17,781 nt of DNA, from the NCBI GenBank assembly GCA_046261875.1, contig JBHENW010000046.1:1-17781 (forward strand), read 5' to 3'. This stretch comes from JBHENW01 sp046261875 (GTDB taxonomy: Bacteria > Acidobacteriota > Thermoanaerobaculia > UBA5066 > Gp7-AA6). Shown one piece after another: positions 1 through 7,652 of the stretch. The stretch's first letter is position 1. Each line of letters begins with the position of its first letter. Under the pieces are notes generated by a model. The model saw only the letters and a program-made list of their open reading frames with translations, was not told the origin of the DNA and ran no database searches. A program made the translations under genes and the position numbers.

Positions 1-2
1 GG

Positions 3-2009
3 GGGCAGCCCGACCGCACCGCGGACCGCTTCCTCCCGGATCCCTTCTCCGGGAGAGCCGGAGCGCGTCTCTACCGCACCGGCGACCTCGTACGCCGCAC
101 CGCCTCGGGGCCGATCGAGTTCCTCGGCCGCCGCGACGACCAGGTCAAGCTGCGCGGTTTCCGGGTCGAGGTGGGAGAGATCGAAGACGCGATCCGCTCC
201 GCGGCCGGCGTCCTCGAGTGTGCCGTCGCGTTGCGTGAGGACTCCCCGGGTGAGAAGCGGCTCGTGGCCTACGTCGTTCCCGACGAGGCGAGCTCCGAGA
301 CGGCCGCCGACGGGGAGGCCAGCGGGGACGACCAGCACACCAGCCACTGGAAGACGCAGTGGGAAATGCTCTATCGCGAGGCGATCGCGGAGAGCGAGCG
401 TGGCGCGGGCGCGCAGGACCCGACGCTCCACATCCTGAAGTGGACGGAAAGCGTCGAGCGCTCGGACGAGGAAATGCGGGAGTGGGTGGACCACACGGTC
501 GAACGTCTCCTCGCGCTGTCACCGCGCCGCGTGCTGGAGATCGGCTGCGGTACGGGAGCTCTGCTCTTCCAGCTGGCGCCGGGCTGCGTCGAGTACCGGG
601 GCACGGACTATTCCGAGGAGGTCGTCAATTACTTGCGCCGCGAGATCGGCCTGCGGGGCATCGCCTCCGCGTCGGTCTCCCGCCGCCTGGCGGACGACTT
701 CCACGGGTTGCCGCGCGCCGCCTTCGATACGGTCGTTATCAACTCCGTCGTCCAGTACTTCCCCAGCGTCGAATACCTCCTGCGCGTCCTGGAAGGCGCG
801 CTCGAGACGCTGGCACCGGGGGGTAGCATCTTCATCGGAGACGTCCAGAGCCTGCCGTTGCTCGAGACCTACCATGCCTCGACGCAGCTCTCCCGCGCTC
901 CCGCGGCGCTGCCGGCGGGGCAGATCCGCCAGCGGATCCGGCAGCGGATGGCGCTGGAGAACGAGCTCGTTCTCGACCCGGAGCTGTTCTTCCGCTTCGC
1001 GCAGGACTTCCCGCGGATCACGAGCGTGCGCGCCCTGCTGCGGCGGGGCCGACTCCTGAACGAGACGACGCAGTTTCACTATGACGTCGTGCTCACGGCG
1101 GCGGGCCCGGAAACGGACGAAATCCCCCGGCGCGAGATCGACTGGGCCGGCGGGACGCTTTCGCTCGAGCGCCTCCGCGGTATGGCCCCGGCTGCGGGCG
1201 AGGAGCTCTCCGTGCGCGGCGTGCCCAACGCGCGCATCCGCCGGGAGCGGGCCGCCGCCGAGCTCCTCGCGCGCGCGGAAGCCGCGACGACCGCGGGGGA
1301 ACTCCGGGATGCAATGCGGGAGCTGGAGCCCGGGATCGACCCGGAGAGCGTGTGGGCCCTTGCCGGTGAACTGTCGTGCGCGGTGGACCTCGAGGTGCCC
1401 GCGGGAAGCGATCCCGGAAGGTTCGACGCGCGGATCCGCCGGGGAGGCACGAAGCGGAGCAGAACCTCGTGGCCGGAGGGACCGGCCCGGCCATGGAACG
1501 ATTATGCGAACGACCCGACGCGGGGGATTCGGATCCGCCGCCTCGTCGCCAAGCTGCGCCACGAGCTGGCCGAAAGACTCCCGGACTACATGGTGCCGGC
1601 CGCATTCGAGGTGATCGAGGCTTTGCCGCGCAATGCCAGCGGCAAAATCGACCGAAGGGCTCTTCCGGTGCCCGACGCCGACTCCACCTTCCGGCGGGAA
1701 CGCTACGTCGCGCCGCGCGACCCGCGGGAGCGCGCGCTCGCGGAGGTCTGGATGGAGGCGCTGCGCCTGGATCGGGTCGGCGTGGAAGACGACATCTTCG
1801 AGCTCGGCGGAGACTCGCTGCTGATCTTTAAGATCGCCGTGCGCTCGAACGATCGCGGCTTCGCCCTGACGCCGCGCGAGATCTTCCGGCACCGGACGAT
1901 CGCCGCGCTCTGCGCTGCGGGAGGGATCGCGCCGATGGAGACGGAACGCGCGCCGGAGCTGGTCGCCTTGCCACGAGAGGCTCATCGGACCAGTCGGACC
2001 CTCCTGTGA
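3..2009 (+). CDS. NRPS module, 3' part: adenylation domain interrupted by N-methyltransferase, then carrier domain
   Basis: The gene enters from the left edge; the reading frame is open from base 3 and the true start is upstream. Visible in order: the end of an adenylation (A) domain with core A7 (YRTGD, from 72) and A8 (GRRDDQVKLRG, 126-158); a SAM methyltransferase inserted before A9/A10, with motif I VLEIGCGTG at 531-557 and NSVVQYFPSVEYL near 745; then A10 (NASGKIDRRALP, 1632-1667); then a peptidyl carrier domain whose GGDSL serine, the phosphopantetheine site, is at 1815-1817. In NRPSs a methyltransferase at this place N-methylates the amino acid tethered on its own carrier domain. The insert runs through the region that usually closes such domains (GVPNARI, then YANDPTRG), so it looks complete. 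Cores A1-A6 lie outside the window, so the amino acid cannot be read. No epimerization domain follows. The protein ends about 25 residues after the carrier domain, and its TGA overlaps the next gene's start. Confidence 0.95.
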   Translation, partial: GQPDRTADRFLPDPFSGRAGARLYRTGDLVRRTASGPIEFLGRRDDQVKLRGFRVEVGEIEDAIRSAAGVLECAVALREDSPGEKRLVAYVVPDEASSETAADGEASGDDQHTSHWKTQWEMLYREAIAESERGAGAQDPTLHILKWTESVERSDEEMREWVDHTVERLLALSPRRVLEIGCGTGALLFQLAPGCVEYRGTDYSEEVVNYLRREIGLRGIASASVSRRLADDFHGLPRAAFDTVVINSVVQYFPSVEYLLRVLEGALETLAPGGSIFIGDVQSLPLLETYHASTQLSRAPAALPAGQIRQRIRQRMALENELVLDPELFFRFAQDFPRITSVRALLRRGRLLNETTQFHYDVVLTAAGPETDEIPRREIDWAGGTLSLERLRGMAPAAGEELSVRGVPNARIRRERAAAELLARAEAATTAGELRDAMRELEPGIDPESVWALAGELSCAVDLEVPAGSDPGRFDARIRRGGTKRSRTSWPEGPARPWNDYANDPTRGIRIRRLVAKLRHELAERLPDYMVPAAFEVIEALPRNASGKIDRRALPVPDADSTFRRERYVAPRDPRERALAEVWMEALRLDRVGVEDDIFELGGDSLLIFKIAVRSNDRGFALTPREIFRHRTIAALCAAGGIAPMETERAPELVALPREAHRTSRTLL

Positions 2010-5000
2010 GCGCGACTTCGTCCGACACCCGGCTTTCTGCGGGGACGTCGCCCGCTCGAAAAGCCGGCGAGGCGGCCGAGGACGTCTACGTTTTCCCCGC
2101 CTCTTTCGCGCAGCAGCGCCTCTGGTTCCTCCATGAGCTCGATCCCGCGAGCTCCGCCTACAACCTGCCGATCCTGCTCCGGCTCGCCGGCGAACTGGAC
2201 GAAGCCGCGCTCGAGCGGGCCGTCAACGCGATCGTCGCGCGCCACGAGACGCTCCGCACGACCTTCGCTCTCACCGGCGGCGAGCCCGTCCAACTGATCT
2301 CTCCGACGCTCACGGTTCCGGTCGCCCGACGTGAGGTGGAAGCCCCCTCCCCGGACGACCGCGAGAAAGAAGCGCTGCGGCTCGCGACCGTCGAGACGCG
2401 CCGCCCGTTCGACCTGCGCCAGGGGCCTCTGTTCCGGGCGCACCTCTGGCGGCTCCACGGTGACGAGAACCTGCTGCTGCTCAACATGCACCACGCCGTC
2501 TCGGACGGCTGGTCCTTCGCCGTGCTGCTCGCGGAACTTGCAGAGCTCTACCGCGCTTTCTCGACAGGCCAGCCCAGCACGCTGCCCGATTTGCGAATCC
2601 AGTACGCGGACTACGCGGTCTGGCAACGAAACTTCCTGTCGGGCGAGGCCCTCGAGCGCCGGCTCGCCCACTGGAAAACGCGGCTGTCCGGCGCGCCGGA
2701 GCGCCTGGCGCTTCCCACCGACCGGCCCCGTACCCGGCTCCCCGGCAGCGACGGAGCGACCGAGAGCCGCGCGTTTTCCGCCGAGCTCGTCGCAGGCGTC
2801 CGGCGCTTCAGCCGGAGCGAAGGGGCAACGCCTTTCATGACGATGCTCGCGGCCTTCGCCCTGCTCCTGCACCGGCTGACCGGGCAGCGCGACTTCGTGA
2901 TCGGCTCGCCCATCGCGGGGCGCACCCGCCCCGAGCTCGAGAACCTGGTCGGGCTCTTCATCAACACGCTTCCCCTGCGGGTGGACTTGTCCGGCAATCC
3001 GACGGCCCGCACTCTGCTGGCCCGTGTGCGCGACGTGGCGCTCGACGCCTACGCGCACCCGGACCTGCCGATCGAGAAGCTCGTCGAAGAGCTGCGCCCG
3101 CACCGTGACCCGGCGAGAAATCCCATCTTCCAGACGCTCTTCCTCCATCACCGCGGCTTCATCCAACCGTTCACGGCCGGCGCGCTGCATTTCACCCCGA
3201 TGCGCGTGGACCGGGGCGGCTCGGGAGAAGACCTTTCGCTCTTCCTCATCGACCGCGAGGGCGAAGGACTCACCGCGGGCGTCGAGTACAAGAAGAGCCT
3301 CTTCGACGCGGAGACGGTTCGCGGTTTCCTCACGCAATACGAAACGATCGTGGAAGGCGTGCTCGCCGACCCGGATACGCCGATCGCGCGGGTCCCCACT
3401 CTCTCGGCCGACCAGCGCCGTCACGTCGTCATCGAGTGGAACCGCACGGAAAAGCGCTTCGACGCCCCGCCCACCGTGCACGAAGCCTTCGAGCAGCAGG
3501 CGGCGAGGACCCCGGATTCGGCGGCCGTCGTCTGCGGAGAAGCGCGCCTGACCTACAGGGAGCTCGACGTCCGGGCAAACCGCCTCGCCCGATTCCTCCG
3601 CCGGCAGGGAGTGGGGCCGGAGAGCCGGGTCGGAATCTGCCTCGATCGGTCCGTCGAGCTCGTCGTGGCGATCCTGGCGACCCTGAAGGCCGGAGCGGCC
3701 TATGTGCCGCTCGACCCCTCCTACCCTCCCGAGCGGCTGGGCCTGCTGCAGGCGGACTCGGGGAGCGCGCTCGTCCTCTCGCGGCGAGAGATCAGCGACC
3801 GCGTGCGTTTCCCGGCGACGAGGACGATCGATCTCGACGCGGAGGACGGTTCCATCGCGCGGGAAAGTCCGGAGGGTTTGCCGTCGCTCGCAGCGCCCGA
3901 AGGGCTGGCTTACGTGCTGTACACCTCCGGATCGACCGGACGGCCCAAGGGCGTCATGGTCGCGCACGCCGCCCTCCGCAACCACATGGCGTGGATGCAG
4001 TCGGCCTTCCCGCTCGACAGCTCGGACCGTGTGCTGCAGCGGACGCCGATCTCCTTCGATGCCTCTGTCTGGGAGTTCTTTGCGCCGCTTTGGGCCGGGG
4101 CGACCATCGTCCTGGGCGGCCCGGAAGACCACCGCGACGTGCGCGGGATGCTCGAGACGATCGCGAGGCACCAGGTTACCGTCGTCCAGATGGTTCCCGG
4201 ATTGCTCGGGATGCTTCTGGAAGAGCCCGACCTATCGGGCTGCGATTCGTTGCGCCGCGTGTTCTGCGGCGGCGCCCCCATCCTCAAACAGGTCGCGGAG
4301 CGGTATCGGCTCCGGCTGGGCGCGCCGCTCGTCAATCTCTACGGGCGCACCGAGGCGACCATCGATGCGACGGCCTGGGTCGTCTCCGCCGGCTCGGGCG
4401 AACTCGTGCCGATCGGCCGCCCGATCTCCAACACCCGGATCTACGTGCTCGATCCCGACGGGGAGCCGGTCCCCGCCGGCGTGCCCGGCGAGATCTACAT
4501 CGGCGGCGCGGCGCTGGCGCGGGGGTATTGGGGCCATCCCGATGGGACCGCGGCGGGTTTCGTGCCCGACGGCTTCTCGGGCCACGCCGGCGCGCGCCTG
4601 TATCGCACCGGCGATCGGGGCAAGTTCCGAGCGGACGGTTCCCTGGTCTATCTGGGCCGTATGGACGACCAGGTCAAGATCCGCGGGCAGCGCGTGGAGC
4701 CCGGGGAGGTCGAAGCGGTCCTGAGCCGCCACCCGGGCGTCACGGACGCCCTGGTCCTCGCCCGAGCCGAAGTCTCCGGCGATTCCCGCCTCGTCGCCTA
4801 CGTCGTGACGCAGGGGGACCCGCCTCCCGGCGAAGCCGAGTTCCGGCGGGGGCTCAAGGCGCTGCTGCCGGAAGCCATGATCCCCTCGGCCTTCGTCCGT
4901 CTCGACGCCATGCCGCGATTGCCCAACGGCAAGGTAGACCGGCGGGCGCTCCCTGCCCCCTCGACGCAGCGCGCGGCGCTGCAGAGCGAGTTCTTGCGCG

Positions 5001-6097
5001 CCCGCGACGACCTGGAAGAGCGCCTGATCGCGATCTGGGAAAAGGTCCTGGGCATCGCCCCGGTCGGCGTGCGCGATGACTTCTTCGACCTCGGAGGCCA
5101 CTCATTCCTGGCGATGGTGCTGTTCTCCGAGATGGAGAAAGTTTTCGGACGACGCCTCCCGCTCGCAATCCTCTTTCAGGCGCCGACCGTCGAAGGAATC
5201 GCTTCGATCCTCCGTGAGGGCTCCGGCGCCGCCCAGTCCTGGTCGGCGCTCGTGCCGATCTCTCCTGGCGGCTTTCGGCCCCCGTTCTATTGCGTGCACG
5301 CCGTCGGCGGCAACGTGCTCACGTATGCGGACCTCGCTCGGCGCCTCGGGCCGGACCAGCCGGTCTACGGCCTGCAGGCCGTCGGCCTCGACGGGCTGCG
5401 CGCGCCGCACGAATCGCTCGAGGAAATGGCCCGTCACTATGCGGCCGAGATCCGCCGCTTCCAGCCGGCGGGCCCTTACGCTCTGGGGGGCACCTCCGCG
5501 GGCGGGCTGATCGCCTATGAGGTCGCCCGTCAGCTCGAAGCGGCCGGGGAGCGCGTGGCCCTGCTCGCCCTCTTCGACACATACGCGCCGGGCTCGATCC
5601 GGCGGCGCCCGGGCGTCTCTCCCTTGCGCTTCCGGCTGTACCGCATCGCGGATCGATTCCTGCTCCACTTCCAGAATTTCCTCGCCGCCGACAGCAGGGG
5701 CAAGGCGGCCTACATCGCCGTGAAGTCGCGGCGCCTGGGCAATCAGCTCCGAGGCCGCTGGCTGCGGTCCCGTCACGCATCTCTGCCTCCCGCGCTCCAG
5801 AAGGTGCAGAATTCGGTTCGCGTGGCGCTGAAGAACTACCGGCCCGGACCGTATGGGGGCAAGGTGACGCTCTTCCGAGCGAATGCGGGCCCGCGCGGCT
5901 ACGACCTGGATCCGTCGCTGGGATGGAACGAACTCGCCGCGCGGGGAGTCGAGGTCTTCGACGTTCCGGGGCGGCATGGAGCGCTCGTCTACGAGCCCCG
6001 GGTCGCGACCCTCGCCAAGAAACTGCGCGCCTGCCTGGACACGGCCCATGCCGGGCCGGAAGCCGTCGCGAACTCGTCGGGCGCGCGGTCTGCCTGA
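2006..6097 (+). CDS. NRPS termination module C-A-PCP-TE, predicted glutamine-activating
   Basis: A 1363-residue module with GTG start inside GTGA, overlapping the previous stop by 4 bases, which suggests coupled translation. The condensation domain (about 30-465) has FPASFAQQRLWFLHEL and active-site HHAVSDG at 162-168; it looks like the LCL type, fitting an upstream module without epimerase. The adenylation domain (about 490-1000) has YTSGSTGRPKG at 639, FDASVWE at 684, NLYGRTE at 777, GRMDDQVKIRG at 884 and NGKVDRRALP at 974. Aligned by eye to GrsA, the ten pocket positions read DAWQFGLIDK, a code I recall for Gln. The carrier domain has GGHSF with Ser1033. The thioesterase (about 1090-1345) has GTSAGG with Ser1164, plus Asp1191 and His1324 as the likely triad. 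The module adds the last residue and releases the chain by hydrolysis or cyclization. The A5 core has Arg781 where Pro is usual. Confidence 0.96.
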   Translation: MSATSSDTRLSAGTSPARKAGEAAEDVYVFPASFAQQRLWFLHELDPASSAYNLPILLRLAGELDEAALERAVNAIVARHETLRTTFALTGGEPVQLISPTLTVPVARREVEAPSPDDREKEALRLATVETRRPFDLRQGPLFRAHLWRLHGDENLLLLNMHHAVSDGWSFAVLLAELAELYRAFSTGQPSTLPDLRIQYADYAVWQRNFLSGEALERRLAHWKTRLSGAPERLALPTDRPRTRLPGSDGATESRAFSAELVAGVRRFSRSEGATPFMTMLAAFALLLHRLTGQRDFVIGSPIAGRTRPELENLVGLFINTLPLRVDLSGNPTARTLLARVRDVALDAYAHPDLPIEKLVEELRPHRDPARNPIFQTLFLHHRGFIQPFTAGALHFTPMRVDRGGSGEDLSLFLIDREGEGLTAGVEYKKSLFDAETVRGFLTQYETIVEGVLADPDTPIARVPTLSADQRRHVVIEWNRTEKRFDAPPTVHEAFEQQAARTPDSAAVVCGEARLTYRELDVRANRLARFLRRQGVGPESRVGICLDRSVELVVAILATLKAGAAYVPLDPSYPPERLGLLQADSGSALVLSRREISDRVRFPATRTIDLDAEDGSIARESPEGLPSLAAPEGLAYVLYTSGSTGRPKGVMVAHAALRNHMAWMQSAFPLDSSDRVLQRTPISFDASVWEFFAPLWAGATIVLGGPEDHRDVRGMLETIARHQVTVVQMVPGLLGMLLEEPDLSGCDSLRRVFCGGAPILKQVAERYRLRLGAPLVNLYGRTEATIDATAWVVSAGSGELVPIGRPISNTRIYVLDPDGEPVPAGVPGEIYIGGAALARGYWGHPDGTAAGFVPDGFSGHAGARLYRTGDRGKFRADGSLVYLGRMDDQVKIRGQRVEPGEVEAVLSRHPGVTDALVLARAEVSGDSRLVAYVVTQGDPPPGEAEFRRGLKALLPEAMIPSAFVRLDAMPRLPNGKVDRRALPAPSTQRAALQSEFLRARDDLEERLIAIWEKVLGIAPVGVRDDFFDLGGHSFLAMVLFSEMEKVFGRRLPLAILFQAPTVEGIASILREGSGAAQSWSALVPISPGGFRPPFYCVHAVGGNVLTYADLARRLGPDQPVYGLQAVGLDGLRAPHESLEEMARHYAAEIRRFQPAGPYALGGTSAGGLIAYEVARQLEAAGERVALLALFDTYAPGSIRRRPGVSPLRFRLYRIADRFLLHFQNFLAADSRGKAAYIAVKSRRLGNQLRGRWLRSRHASLPPALQKVQNSVRVALKNYRPGPYGGKVTLFRANAGPRGYDLDPSLGWNELAARGVEVFDVPGRHGALVYEPRVATLAKKLRACLDTAHAGPEAVANSSGARSA

Positions 6098-6851
6098 GCT
6101 GTCGCCCTCCGACTGGAAGTCCCCCCCCGCCGAGGTCCTCGCCTCACCCGCCGACGTGGACGTCTGGCGAATCGATCTCGAGCGCGCCGCCGGATCCATT
6201 CCCGGCATGGACGCGACGCTCGCCGAGGCGGAACGGGACCGCGCCGGGCGCTTCGTCTTCGACGGTGATCGCGAGCGGTTTCTCGCCGCCCATGGCGTCC
6301 TTCGCGAGATCCTGGCCCGGTACCTCCGCCGCGACCCCGCGGGCATCCTTTTCCGGACGACCGGCTACGGCAAACCGTCGCTCGAAGCAGGCAGCGCGCC
6401 GGATCCCGATGACCTCCGGTTCAACCTTTCGCATTCCGGTGACCGGGCGCTCTGCGCGGTGACGCGCGAACGGGAGATCGGGGTGGACATCGAGAAGATC
6501 CGGAACGATTTCTCCGTGTACGAGCTCGCCGAGCGGTTTTTCTCTCCTGCCGAGGTGGCCGCCCTCCGCGCCCTCCCGGAAAACTCCCTGCGCGAGGGGT
6601 TCTTCACCTGCTGGACCCGCAAGGAGGCGTTCATCAAGGCGCGCGGCGAGGGTCTGTCGATACCGCTCGACTCCTTCGACGTGACCGTCGGGCCGGGCAG
6701 CCCCGCGCGGCTGCTGGCCGTCCGCGGAGCACAGGAGGCGGCGCGCTGGACGATCCGCGAGCTGCCCGCGGGGTCCGGCTACGTCGCCGCCGTGGCGGTG
6801 GAGGGTGAGGACGATTTCCGGGTCCGATGTTTCGACTGGTCTCCGCGGTGA
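6048..6851 (+). CDS. 4'-phosphopantetheinyl transferase, Sfp type
   Basis: The enzyme transfers the phosphopantetheine arm of CoA to the conserved serine of carrier domains, turning apo-NRPS into its active form. Family motifs are plain: FNLSHSG near 6420, GVDIEKI from 6480 (Mg-binding Asp and Glu) and WTRKEAFIKARGEG from 6612. It directly follows the NRPS and shares its strand, so it is probably the cluster's own activating enzyme, though it could also serve other carrier proteins. The start is uncertain. ATG 6048 gives 267 residues and a 50-base overlap with the NRPS. CTG at 6090 or 6099 would remove most of the overlap, while GTG 6156 would cut into a region (SDWKSPPAEVLASP) that resembles relatives' N-termini. 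None of these has a good Shine-Dalgarno sequence. A run of eight C (6121-6128) lies just inside the coding region. The stop is only 12 bases from the stop of convergent ispD. Confidence 0.92.
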   Translation: MPGRKPSRTRRARGLPELSPSDWKSPPAEVLASPADVDVWRIDLERAAGSIPGMDATLAEAERDRAGRFVFDGDRERFLAAHGVLREILARYLRRDPAGILFRTTGYGKPSLEAGSAPDPDDLRFNLSHSGDRALCAVTREREIGVDIEKIRNDFSVYELAERFFSPAEVAALRALPENSLREGFFTCWTRKEAFIKARGEGLSIPLDSFDVTVGPGSPARLLAVRGAQEAARWTIRELPAGSGYVAAVAVEGEDDFRVRCFDWSPR

Positions 6852-6863
6852 GTCGGGCTCGCG

Positions 6864-7532
6864 TCATCGGAGTTTCGTCGCGCGCCGCTTGAGCATCGCC
6901 TCGGCCAGCTCCAGGTCCTCCGCCGTCGTGATCTTCACGTTCCAGCGCGAGACCGGCACGACGGCGACCGGAACGCCCAGCAGCTCGAAGAGCCCCGCCT
7001 CGTCCGTCGCCTCGCGGCCGGTGTCGAAAGCGCGGCGGAGCAGGTCGGCGCGGAACGCCTGGGGGGTCCCCGCCGCGTAGAGCCCGTCCCGTTCGATCGT
7101 GGCGACGACGCGGCCGCTTTCCACTCGTTTGACGGTGTCCACGATCGGAGTGGCCGCGGTCGCCGCCCCGGTCTCCCGGGCCCTCGAGAGAACGAGCTCC
7201 GTCTCTTCCGCCGTGATGAGCGGCCGCGCCGCGTCGTGGATGCAGATCAGGTCGCCCTCGTCCGCGCCGAGAGCCTCGAAGCCGCGGCGCACGGAGGAGG
7301 AGCGCGTCGGCCCTCCGGGGACGATGGCGGCGCGGCCCCGGACGAGCTTTTCGAAGTCGGCGGTCCGGTCTTCGGCGACCGCCACGACGATTCGGGCGAA
7401 TGCGACGGACGCGAGCGCATCCATCGTCCAGGAGAGAAGCGGCCGGCCGAGCAGCGGCACGAGCGCCTTCGGCTCGGAACGGCCGAGCCGGCGGCCCGAG
7501 CCGGCGGCGGGAAGAACGAGGAGTCGGACCAT
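6864..7532 (-). CDS. ispD: 2-C-methyl-D-erythritol 4-phosphate cytidylyltransferase
   Basis: IspD joins CTP and methylerythritol phosphate to give CDP-methylerythritol in the MEP route to isoprenoids. The 222-residue length fits the family. Seen: the nucleotide-binding N-terminus LPAAGSGRRLG (residues 7-17) followed by PKAL (Lys22), the PGGPTRSSSV segment at 72-81, HDAARPL at 99-105, PIVDTVKR at 129-136, TPQAF at 156-160, TDEAGLFE at 176-183 and WNVKIT at 197-202 with the conserved late Lys200. It stands alone here; no ispF is beside it. It is convergent with the NRPS phosphopantetheinyl transferase (12-base gap) and divergent from the methyltransferase to its right (120-base gap). ATG at 7532 is chosen because MVRLLVLPAAGSGRR is a normal IspD beginning; no clear Shine-Dalgarno precedes it. 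Confidence 0.95.
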   Translation of the reverse strand: MVRLLVLPAAGSGRRLGRSEPKALVPLLGRPLLSWTMDALASVAFARIVVAVAEDRTADFEKLVRGRAAIVPGGPTRSSSVRRGFEALGADEGDLICIHDAARPLITAEETELVLSRARETGAATAATPIVDTVKRVESGRVVATIERDGLYAAGTPQAFRADLLRRAFDTGREATDEAGLFELLGVPVAVVPVSRWNVKITTAEDLELAEAMLKRRATKLR

Positions 7533-7652
7533 CGGAAGCGGCCGGAGAGCCTGTGCTCAGGTCCCGCCGCCGTCGCGGGCGCCGACCGGATAGAATCCTC
7601 GGCCGGACCTTCGGCCGCGGGTCATTCGGCTCAAGCAGGATGGTTGCCGAAC
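7533..7652. promoter_or_regulatory. Divergent intergenic region with -10-like box and hairpin
   Basis: These 120 bases separate divergent ispD and the methyltransferase gene and must hold both promoters. On the + strand a TAGAAT hexamer at 7591-7596 matches the -10 consensus in five of six bases, but I see no convincing -35 at 16-18 bases upstream. Immediately downstream lies an inverted repeat, CGGCCG-6-CGGCCG (7600-7617), which would form a hairpin at the start of a + strand transcript or could serve as a protein-binding site. The assignment is tentative. Confidence 0.3.

Noticed and set aside
519..1985. 488-codon - strand frame opposite the methyltransferase and carrier domain
   Set aside because: Same pattern: a shadow of a well-supported coding sequence with no family motifs.
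1982..4171. Long open frame of 729 codons on the - strand under the NRPS condensation and adenylation domains
   Set aside because: It is antisense to clearly conserved NRPS domains, has arginine- and proline-rich low-complexity composition, and shows no recognisable domain. High GC makes long antisense frames common.
5883..6047. Upstream extension of the phosphopantetheinyl transferase frame to ATG 5883
   Set aside because: It would overlap the NRPS thioesterase by 215 bases and make an N-terminus far longer than the family's.
7236..7652. Upstream extension of the methyltransferase frame to 7236
   Set aside because: It runs antisense through ispD and adds a low-complexity N-terminus; ATG 7653 gives a sensible protein.
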